From Candidatus Aminicenantota bacterium (GTDB lineage Bacteria > Acidobacteriota > Aminicenantia > UBA2199), in the NCBI GenBank assembly GCA_020355945.1, contig CP070627.1, forward strand, positions 5,715,218 through 5,732,640: 17,423 nucleotides of DNA, written 5' to 3'. Shown here piece by piece: positions 7,547 to 14,190 of this stretch (position 1 is the first letter of the stretch; each line of letters starts with the position of its first letter). Below the pieces are notes generated by a model, which worked only from the letters and a program-made list of their open reading frames with translations, did not search any database and was not told the origin of the DNA. A program made the position numbers and the translations under genes.

Positions 7547-9514
7547 ATGAATAAAAATAATAAACTGGTACTAATTGAATTTCTTGACGAACTAAAAGGT
7601 TTCCTGGCCTATATTGATGAAAATAAGGGTAACCTGTCGGAATTTCTCATTGTTTCTCTCCAACCGGAGGTAGCAGCCTATGGCAAAAGAAATAATATCA
7701 ACATCATCGATACCCTTGCTTTCTTTAATAATCATTCCCATGAAAATGTTCTAAAAAAATCAAGTGAACTCACCGGCTTATTTGCCAATAAACTATCGTT
7801 TAAACTGGAATCACCGGTTAAAAATACGTTTATGAATACCTTTATTTATCATTCCAGGTTTTACATTAACAATTTTACCTGGATCATCGAGGTAATGAAG
7901 GGGATTCAAGCGGTGTATGATAACAGTGAAATCTATACTTTCAAGAGGCAAAAGGGGCTGGAGATGGGCCAGGCCGGTGGGGAACCGTTTCTATTAAAAA
8001 AAGACCGGTTTATCCCCACGATTGTTGAGAAGTACTGTACTAAGAACCGGCTGCCCTTCAAAGCAATTACTGGCCCCCAGGAATCATCCGCACCGGTAAA
8101 ACAACCCAAAAGCAGCTTGTTTAAAATTATACTAAAAAAAATCACCGGGAAATTTCTAACCACTAAACTGGAAAAGCTCTCGGCAGGTAATGTTATTTTT
8201 ATTACTGCTCCTTCATATAATTTGGACCGTTTATGTAGGGAAATTAAGCAGCAAATTCCCGGGGTTATATGTGCCGCGGCCACGCCATTAGAACCCTCTA
8301 CATTGGGATATCTCAAGCTATGCGCAAAAGAAATGTTGGGCTTCCCACAAAAAAATGCTGATAATGGCATTATATTAATTCCTATTGCGGTATTTGATAC
8401 CGCAGTAGAAGATGGCAATGAGGAACCACCCGGTTTAAAAAAATTAAAACAGTCTTATCGTGAATTTATCGATATTTACGGGAAAGCATTTGAATACAGG
8501 GGATGTTCTTTTTTAGGGGAATTGAATCAAAAGGTAGAAGGAGATTTATTGGTTCATCTTTATCATCTTCACTGCCTGGCAGGGGTACAGCAGACAATCC
8601 TTGAAAACCTGGACCCCAATCTCCTGGTCTCTCCTCTAAGTGTTGGTCTGTACCACAGTTGGGCAGAGGTATGTGGAATGTTGAATATCCCGGCCCTTGT
8701 TATCCCCCAAAAAGGGTTGGTGGCACCGCAAAATAAATTCGCCCGGATCGAGGAGCATTATATAGGAAAAGTCCAGGTAACAGATGATTTTAACTATGCA
8801 GCCGCCCAAAGCCCCCTGGTTAACGCCTATTTAAAGTGGTCCGGTTACAACGGCACTGTTATTGAAACCGGGAACCTGATTTTTTCTAAAATAGAACCTC
8901 ACAAGAAAAAAAAAAAAGCAGGGCAGTTTTTAAAAACCATTGGCAGCGGCAGAAAAATAATTGTCTATGCCCCCTCCATGAAATCAAGAAAAGGCCGACG
9001 ATTTTTTGTATTAGAAACATTGGACGAATTGATTGCCAGCATCAGTGATTTGATAGATGTGATTTCCCAACTGGAACATATTCACCTGGTGATTCGGATT
9101 CATCCCGGTGAACCCATAACCAAACAGGAAATTGAAGCATTGATATTCCTGCCGCCCAATGTTTCGATTAGCCACCAGGGAACGTTTGAAGATGTTCTTT
9201 CCATTACTGATATGGTCATCAGCTTTTCCTCCACCAGCATCCAGGAAGCACTGTTAAATGGGGTCCCGGTGGTGTTGTATGATAGATGGAATCGCTACAA
9301 CCATTTGAATGCCATTGTCTTCAAGGGAACAGCAGCAGAGAAAATTTCTGCCGCTTATTATGTCAATGATAAAGATGCCTTATCTCCTTGTATCCAATGG
9401 GTCCTGGAAAAACAAGAGAAAAATGAAATCAATGATGAGTCTTTCCGGGAATATATCTTTCCTGTAGAAAAATATGGAAATTTCTTAGATTTTGTTAAGA
9501 GGTGTATGAGTTAA
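7547..9514 (+). CDS. Putative GT-B-fold surface polysaccharide glycosyltransferase
   Basis: A 655-residue cytoplasmic-looking protein. Its C-terminal part has a GT-B donor-binding layout: IIVYAPSMKSRKGRRFF near 468-484, HLVIRIHPGEP near 514-524, and ITDMVISFSSTSIQEALLNG near 552-571, followed by VPVVLYD. This is the same 'D-hydrophobic strand-S-S/T-helix-G-P-hydrophobic' pattern as in the proteins at 958 and 10674 and in the UDP-GlcNAc 2-epimerase/CDP-glycerol transferase/capsule synthesis superfamily. The N-terminal 200 residues are unassigned. A run of 12 adenines at 8906-8917 encodes the KKKKK linker just before the C-terminal domain and is prone to slippage. The ATG has only a poor ribosome-binding site. 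Substrates are unknown. Confidence 0.6.
   Translation: MNKNNKLVLIEFLDELKGFLAYIDENKGNLSEFLIVSLQPEVAAYGKRNNINIIDTLAFFNNHSHENVLKKSSELTGLFANKLSFKLESPVKNTFMNTFIYHSRFYINNFTWIIEVMKGIQAVYDNSEIYTFKRQKGLEMGQAGGEPFLLKKDRFIPTIVEKYCTKNRLPFKAITGPQESSAPVKQPKSSLFKIILKKITGKFLTTKLEKLSAGNVIFITAPSYNLDRLCREIKQQIPGVICAAATPLEPSTLGYLKLCAKEMLGFPQKNADNGIILIPIAVFDTAVEDGNEEPPGLKKLKQSYREFIDIYGKAFEYRGCSFLGELNQKVEGDLLVHLYHLHCLAGVQQTILENLDPNLLVSPLSVGLYHSWAEVCGMLNIPALVIPQKGLVAPQNKFARIEEHYIGKVQVTDDFNYAAAQSPLVNAYLKWSGYNGTVIETGNLIFSKIEPHKKKKKAGQFLKTIGSGRKIIVYAPSMKSRKGRRFFVLETLDELIASISDLIDVISQLEHIHLVIRIHPGEPITKQEIEALIFLPPNVSISHQGTFEDVLSITDMVISFSSTSIQEALLNGVPVVLYDRWNRYNHLNAIVFKGTAAEKISAAYYVNDKDALSPCIQWVLEKQEKNEINDESFREYIFPVEKYGNFLDFVKRCMS
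8906..8917 (+). other. A12 homopolymer inside a glycosyltransferase gene
   Basis: Twelve consecutive adenines encode part of a lysine run at the boundary between the N- and C-terminal halves of the 655-residue protein. It is the longest mononucleotide run I saw in the window. Such tracts are prone to replication or transcriptional slippage, and a 1-base change would remove the C-terminal domain. Confidence 0.8.
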
Positions 9515-9524
9515 TGGTAACAAG

Positions 9525-9989
9525 ATGAAGCCAGCGGTAAGAACCATTGATTTAGAAAAAGTAAAGTCCAAATGGTACCGGGATATCTTTAGCCAATGGC
9601 AGCCAGACCATGGTTATGTCGAGTTTTTAATAAAGAATATAAAAAACAAGGAATATATCGCTCCGATTGTGGTAGTGCATGAAGGTGATGTCTATTATAT
9701 TGTCAATGGCCATCACCGGTATTACGCCCACCTGGAAGCCGGCGAGAAAAAGATTAAATGTATCGTGATTGAAGGCACGTTTGAAGACAGTGAACCACTT
9801 CGAAAAGCTGAAGTGCTTTTAAAGGAGTTTGACCAAAAAACAGGATACCGTTATCAATTCAGTGGTTACCTGGACCGCTGGGCTGCCGCCGCAGAGGAGC
9901 ATAATTTTATAAATAAATACAGACCAACGGTTAAGTTTCGGCTTTATAAATTACTTAAAAAAATAAAAAATAAATTAATTGATTCGTAA
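9525..9989 (+). CDS. ParB/Srx-fold domain protein, possible nucleotide-dependent enzyme
   Basis: A 154-residue protein whose residues about 43-85 match the ParB/sulfiredoxin fold: YIAPIVVVHEGDVYYIVNGH (44-63) followed by HRYYAHLEAGEKKIKC, with the GHHR motif (G62-R65) in the place of the ParB GxxR CTP-contacting box. There is no helix-turn-helix domain and no parA neighbour, so chromosome partitioning is unlikely. Other members of this fold bind or hydrolyse nucleotides (CTPases, serine kinases of the SerK/SbnI type, sulfiredoxin), so a small-molecule or protein kinase/nucleotidase role in glycan metabolism is possible but unproven. The C-terminal 25 residues are lysine-rich and amphipathic. 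It starts 10 bases after the upstream glycosyltransferase and is followed by the HIH-repeat gene, with which it probably forms a unit. Confidence 0.65.
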   Translation: MKPAVRTIDLEKVKSKWYRDIFSQWQPDHGYVEFLIKNIKNKEYIAPIVVVHEGDVYYIVNGHHRYYAHLEAGEKKIKCIVIEGTFEDSEPLRKAEVLLKEFDQKTGYRYQFSGYLDRWAAAAEEHNFINKYRPTVKFRLYKLLKKIKNKLIDS

Positions 9990-10030
9990 GGAAGCAAGAC
10001 CAGGTTATTTTTTAAGATTTTTATTGTATA

Positions 10031-10036
10031 AAGGAG
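10031..10036 (+). promoter_or_regulatory. Strong ribosome-binding site that fixes the start of the HIH-repeat gene
   Basis: AAGGAG lies 5 bases before ATG 10042. This favours that start over the in-frame TTG at 9979, which would lie inside the end of the ParB-like gene and has no ribosome-binding site. Confidence 0.7.
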
Positions 10037-10041
10037 TTTCA

Positions 10042-10641
10042 ATGGGTGCGATAAAGAAGATATTATCCAAAAAGGAATTGCCTGACAGAGAATTGCACAA
10101 TTCCCGGTTATTTGTTGATCTTTCCGAAAATGTTCACATCCATCATCGTGAATTTCGCCTGATGTTTGGTGTGGAGGAATTTTTTGAATTCACTGACATT
10201 ATAAAAAGGAGTGCCAGAGAGGTCAAAAAATATTTAAAGAAACATCCGGAATATAAGGAGATGGAAGTATTTGACGGACTTTTGGTGGCAGGGGGTATCA
10301 AACAGCAGACCACACCGCTGCAAAAAAGTCCCAAACCCCACCGGAGCAAATACTTTCCCAACCGCCTGCAAATCGAATTGCAGGAGGAAAAGGTCATTGA
10401 TTCCATTCATATTCATTACCGGGATTACCGACTGGTGATGAACTTTGAGACCTTCCGGGTTTTTGCTGAGGGTATAAAAGAGGCGTTAGACAGCCTGGAA
10501 GGGTTTTTGAAAGAAAACGGATACAACCAGGAAGCCCATCCGTTCCGCAAAGTGGTAAGCCAGGACAGGTGGCAGGAGGAAAAAATTACCCTCCGGGACC
10601 GCATGAAGTACACGATCAAAAAGTTGTTGGGCAAATATTAA
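10042..10641 (+). CDS. Unknown protein with an internal duplication carrying HIH(H/Y)R motifs
   Basis: A 199-residue hypothetical protein built from two copies of one domain. Copy A spans about 20-70 with VHIHHREFRL (31-40) and EEFFEFTDIIKRS. Copy B spans about 107-160 with IHIHYRDYRL (122-131) and ETFRVFAEGIKEAL. Each copy is a beta strand, the HIH-aromatic-R-acidic-aromatic-R-L motif, another strand and a long helix. A variable linker (71-106) and a basic amphipathic tail (DRMKYTIKKLLGKY) complete it. The paired histidines suggest metal or phosphate binding, but no known family is recognised. There is no signal peptide or membrane segment. The start is ATG 10042, chosen for its ribosome-binding site. 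It lies between the ParB-like gene and a glycosyltransferase in the same operon. Confidence 0.7.
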   Translation: MGAIKKILSKKELPDRELHNSRLFVDLSENVHIHHREFRLMFGVEEFFEFTDIIKRSAREVKKYLKKHPEYKEMEVFDGLLVAGGIKQQTTPLQKSPKPHRSKYFPNRLQIELQEEKVIDSIHIHYRDYRLVMNFETFRVFAEGIKEALDSLEGFLKENGYNQEAHPFRKVVSQDRWQEEKITLRDRMKYTIKKLLGKY

Positions 10642-10673
10642 ACCCTATCAATTATACCAACACCGGGAACAAC

Positions 10674-12299
10674 ATGAACCGGAAATCAAATCCCACTGTT
10701 TTGTTTTATCCCACAGGTATTGTTCACTTTCGAAACCTGGAAATCTTAAAGAAGAATTTGTCAGGTTTCAGGTTCCGGGTGATTTTGGAACCCTGGGTTA
10801 ATAAGAAGGCACCAGGGGTGCTGCAAAATATAGAGAAACAGGATTGGGTAATGGTAGAAAAAGGGCAATTACCCGGAAAGGGATGGGAAAACGTTGATAT
10901 TTTGTTTTTATCCATGGCGTATCCCAATCCTTTTCGCCTCCACCTGGTGTATGAGGCGGCAAAGCGAAATATCCCGGTGATAGCCATTGAAGAGGTAAAT
11001 CAATTGGCCTTGAACCAGGGAATGATTAATCATTACTTTTTGCCTATTGATTATTTGGGGGTTCCATCCGACGTAGAGAAAGAAAAGTTCCTGGAATTGG
11101 GAGTTTCGCAAGATGCGCTGTATTTAACCGGATGGCCTTTTTTTGATTATAAAGCTGCCCTGGAAAACCACCGCTATTTTGATATGAGAAAGAAGTATAA
11201 CCTTCAGCCGGATAAAAAAAGCTGCTTACTGATATTGGGTTCTTTGAAAGAGCGTGACATGGTGAGCCTTGAGACCCGGGGAGTTCGGCAGGAGATACTC
11301 GATATTGTAACCATGGGGTTAACTGAGGGTTATCAACTGTTGATCAAGCCGCATCCCATTGAAACAGAGGCGGGGCTGCAGGAGATTCAAAAACAGGCGC
11401 CGGATGCCGTACTTTTGAACCCGGAACATCCCATCGAACCGCTGTTAGCCCAGGCGGACCTGGTGGTGAACCGGGGCAATTCCCAGGTGACACTGTTGGC
11501 CCTGGTGCGAAACAAACCCCTGATCGTGGTACCCGCAGGATTAAAAACCATCTTTCATGGAGTCGTGGATTCCATTATCTCGAATTCCGCTTCTGAATTC
11601 CGACGGATACTGGTGGATTATTCCAGGGGAGAAAAGAAAGATTATGAAAAAATACTCACCAGCCACTTCCCATTAACACAAACACAGGCAATGCAAAAAG
11701 TAAACGAATTATTCACAGCAGCTTTGAAAAAGAAAATAACCAACCGTCGGGACAAAAAAATCTATATTTCAATCTTGTATGCCTTCCTGGAAGATATGGT
11801 ATTGGCCAAACAGATAGTAGATGAAGCAGCAGAAGAGGAAGCCGCATCTCTCCTGGAAAAACTCTATAACCATAAAATAACTCCTGGTGAATTTGGAGTG
11901 CTGTTGAATCATTTCCCGGGGAAAATAATCCGGTGGCATTTGCAAGCCTTGTTTATACGTTCACTTATAAAAAGAAAAAACAAAACCCGGTTATCAGAGG
12001 CAAAGGGCTTGTTGGAGGGTTTTGACGGTGAAGTCAATCCTCATTATTTTATTGAGGACCTTGTCAAACGAATAGAGCTGGAATACCAGGCAGGAAATGA
12101 AATAAAAGCCGAACAACTGTTTAAAAAATTTTATGAGGATTATTCGGTTTTTGATTATTATAAGCAGGCGTTTGATATACTGCATTTTGTGTACCACCAT
12201 CATCACAAGTATTTTTCGTTTCGAAAAGCCCTGTGGCTGTTGATGAATCCAAACAAAGCCTACACGAGAAAATACATAAAAAATATATTAAAAGGTTAG
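10674..12299 (+). CDS. Putative GT-B glycosyltransferase with a helical C-terminal extension
   Basis: A 541-residue protein from ATG 10674. The frame is open back to a GTG at 10569, but that would overlap the upstream gene by over 70 bases and encode an uncharacteristic leader, whereas MNRKSNPTVLFYPTG begins with a normal first GT-B strand. Residues 1-340 show the two-Rossmann layout: LLILGSLKERD near 184-194, LLIKPHPIE near 221-229, and ADLVVNRGNSQVTLLAL near 260-276 followed by NKPLIVVPAG. This resembles CDP-glycerol transferase and UDP-GlcNAc 2-epimerase-like enzymes. Residues about 350-541 are all-helical, possibly TPR-like, with a HHHH cluster near 508-511. That extension could bind a partner or acceptor. 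Donor and acceptor are unknown. It is followed 19 bases later by rfbF. Confidence 0.6.
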   Translation: MNRKSNPTVLFYPTGIVHFRNLEILKKNLSGFRFRVILEPWVNKKAPGVLQNIEKQDWVMVEKGQLPGKGWENVDILFLSMAYPNPFRLHLVYEAAKRNIPVIAIEEVNQLALNQGMINHYFLPIDYLGVPSDVEKEKFLELGVSQDALYLTGWPFFDYKAALENHRYFDMRKKYNLQPDKKSCLLILGSLKERDMVSLETRGVRQEILDIVTMGLTEGYQLLIKPHPIETEAGLQEIQKQAPDAVLLNPEHPIEPLLAQADLVVNRGNSQVTLLALVRNKPLIVVPAGLKTIFHGVVDSIISNSASEFRRILVDYSRGEKKDYEKILTSHFPLTQTQAMQKVNELFTAALKKKITNRRDKKIYISILYAFLEDMVLAKQIVDEAAEEEAASLLEKLYNHKITPGEFGVLLNHFPGKIIRWHLQALFIRSLIKRKNKTRLSEAKGLLEGFDGEVNPHYFIEDLVKRIELEYQAGNEIKAEQLFKKFYEDYSVFDYYKQAFDILHFVYHHHHKYFSFRKALWLLMNPNKAYTRKYIKNILKG

Positions 12300-12318
12300 G
12301 AAAAGAAAGGAAAGCAAA

Positions 12319-13095
12319 ATGAATACTTTAATATTGGCCGGCGGTTACGGATCGCGGTTGGGGAATATTACGGAGGATATCCCCAAACCCATGGTGGCCA
12401 TTGGCGGTAAGCCCATTTTATGGCACATCATGAAAATCTATTCCCATTTTGGGTTTAATGATTTTATTATATTATTGGGTTACCAGGGGATTAAGATAAA
12501 GGAGTATTTTTTTAATTACCATATGATGAACAATGATTTTACCATTAATTTAGCGGATAATTGCATCTCTTATGCCCGTGGAAACAGTGTGGAAAACTGG
12601 AAGGTCACGCTGGTGGATACGGGTATTGATACCCTTAAAGGTGGGCGAATCAAACGGGCTGCACCATACCTGGAAGATGAAGTGAATATGCTCACTTATG
12701 GTGATGGCGTGGCGGATGTGGATATCAAGGAGTTGTTGGCATTTCATCGCTCCCATGGTAAGATTTTAACCCTCACCGGGGTGCGGCCGCCGTCGCGGTT
12801 TGGAGAATTAATGATTTCAGATGCCCGGGTGCTTTCCTTTGAAGAGAAACCGCAAATATCTTCCGGCATGATTAATGGTGGATTTATGGTATTTAATAAC
12901 AAATTATTATCTTATCTCACCCCGGATAAAGATTGTGATTTTGAATTTGGTGTTTTGGAAGACCTGGCAAAGCAGGGTGAAATTATGGTCTTTGAGCATC
13001 ATGGTTTCTGGGAGTGTGTAGACACGGAACGGGATTTGAACCATTTAAACAAATTATGGCATGAGAACAGGGCCAGTTGGAAATTATGGAGCTAA
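12319..13095 (+). CDS. rfbF: Glucose-1-phosphate cytidylyltransferase
   Basis: A 258-residue enzyme of typical RfbF length that makes CDP-glucose from glucose-1-phosphate and CTP (EC 2.7.7.33). Visible landmarks are LILAGGYGSRLG (4-15) as the nucleotide-binding loop, KPMVAIGGKPILWHIM (23-38), MLTYGDGVAD with the metal-binding aspartate, INGGFMVFN, DFEFGVLEDLA and the near-terminal FWECVDTERD. CDP rather than dTDP specificity is inferred from overall similarity to RfbF and from the adjacent rfbG. The ribosome-binding site AAAGGAAAG (12306-12314) fits the ATG. The enzyme is cytoplasmic and is the first step of the CDP-deoxyhexose branch here. Confidence 0.93.
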   Translation: MNTLILAGGYGSRLGNITEDIPKPMVAIGGKPILWHIMKIYSHFGFNDFIILLGYQGIKIKEYFFNYHMMNNDFTINLADNCISYARGNSVENWKVTLVDTGIDTLKGGRIKRAAPYLEDEVNMLTYGDGVADVDIKELLAFHRSHGKILTLTGVRPPSRFGELMISDARVLSFEEKPQISSGMINGGFMVFNNKLLSYLTPDKDCDFEFGVLEDLAKQGEIMVFEHHGFWECVDTERDLNHLNKLWHENRASWKLWS

Positions 13096-13098
13096 TAG

Positions 13099-14190
13099 AT
13101 GTCATTTAATAATGTCTACAAAGGGAAACGAGTCCTGGTAACAGGTCATACGGGTTTTAAGGGTTCGTGGCTTAGTTTATGGTTAATTGAATTAGGGGCA
13201 GAGGTATTTGGGATTGCGTTGGAGCCGAAGACAGAGAATGATAACTTTGTTGTCACTGGTTTGAAGGATAAGATTCATCATCATATTTGCAATATTAAGG
13301 ATAAAGAAAAGGTGAAGAAGCTTTTTAAACAGGTTCAGCCGCAGATGGTGTTTCACCTGGCAGCCCAGGCACTGGTAAAAAATTCCTTTGATGACCCGGT
13401 GGACACCTATGAAACCAATGTGTTGGGAACGGTTCATATCCTGGAAGCCATCCGTCATACCTCTTCCGTAGAAACAGCAGTCATGATTACCAGTGATAAG
13501 TGTTATAAGAATGTGGAATGGGAGTGGGGTTACCGGGAAACCGATGAATTGGGGGGCATTGACCCTTACGGTGCGTCCAAAGCCTGTGCTGAGATCGCGA
13601 TTCAATCTTACCGGGAATCATTTTTCAAGAAACCGGGATCGCCGGTGGTGGCTTCAACCCGGGCAGGTAATGTGATTGGCGGCGGTGACTGGTCAGAGCA
13701 TCGGATTGTGCCGGATATCATCCGGGCGTTAATAGCAGGAAAACCTGTAGAGCTGCGCTGTCCCAGGGCTACCCGTCCCTGGCAATTTGTAATGGAACCT
13801 TTATCCGGTTACCTGTGGTTAGGGGCCAAAATGAATGCGGAAGGCGGCTTTACCTCCGGTTGGAATTTCGGGCCCGAGGCTTCTTTTATTGTGCCGGTAC
13901 AAACATTGACGGAAAAGATAATCAATACCTGGGGCAGCGGCAGCATTCAAGATATTTCCGGTAAAAATCATTTCCAGGAAGCGACGTTATTGAGTCTCGA
14001 CATTTCCAAAGCCCGTCAGAGCCTGCATTGGCGACCCACATTAACCCTGGAGGAAACCATTGATTTTACGGTACAATGGTATAAAAAATTTGCGGGAAAT
14101 GGACCCGGGCCCATGTATGAGATGGGAGTCCAACAGGTGAATGATTATACTCAAAAAGCAAAAGAAAGAGGGCTTGAATGGACCAAATGA
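13099..14190 (+). CDS. rfbG: CDP-glucose 4,6-dehydratase
   Basis: A 363-residue extended-SDR enzyme converting CDP-glucose to CDP-4-keto-6-deoxyglucose (EC 4.2.1.45). The NAD-binding loop is GHTGFKGSW (16-24), in which the FKGSW continuation is diagnostic for RfbG. Further motifs are HLAAQALV, ITSDKCYKN, and the catalytic YGASK (Y157, K161) followed by ACAE; then TRAGNVIGGGDWSEHRIVPD and RPWQFVMEPLSGYL. Length is normal. It starts 3 bases after rfbF ends, with GGAG at 13086-13089 as ribosome-binding site, and its end overlaps the next gene by 13 bases. The following step normally requires RfbH (E1) for a 3,6-dideoxy sugar; that gene is not in the window. Confidence 0.94.
   Translation: MSFNNVYKGKRVLVTGHTGFKGSWLSLWLIELGAEVFGIALEPKTENDNFVVTGLKDKIHHHICNIKDKEKVKKLFKQVQPQMVFHLAAQALVKNSFDDPVDTYETNVLGTVHILEAIRHTSSVETAVMITSDKCYKNVEWEWGYRETDELGGIDPYGASKACAEIAIQSYRESFFKKPGSPVVASTRAGNVIGGGDWSEHRIVPDIIRALIAGKPVELRCPRATRPWQFVMEPLSGYLWLGAKMNAEGGFTSGWNFGPEASFIVPVQTLTEKIINTWGSGSIQDISGKNHFQEATLLSLDISKARQSLHWRPTLTLEETIDFTVQWYKKFAGNGPGPMYEMGVQQVNDYTQKAKERGLEWTK

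Noticed and set aside
9525..9989. Chromosome or plasmid partition ParB
   Set aside because: Only the N-terminal ParB/Srx-like fold is present. There is no DNA-binding domain, no parA neighbour and no parS-like palindrome seen.
9979..10041. In-frame TTG extension upstream of the HIH-repeat gene
   Set aside because: It overlaps the ParB-like gene and has no ribosome-binding site, whereas ATG 10042 has AAGGAG at ideal spacing.
10569..10673. GTG-initiated extension of the third GT-B gene
   Set aside because: It lies mostly inside the upstream gene, encodes a low-complexity leader, and the natural GT-B N-terminus begins at ATG 10674.
12193..12204. HHHH cluster as a tag or metal-binding signature
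   Set aside because: Four histidines inside a helical region with no other metal motif; not enough to claim function.
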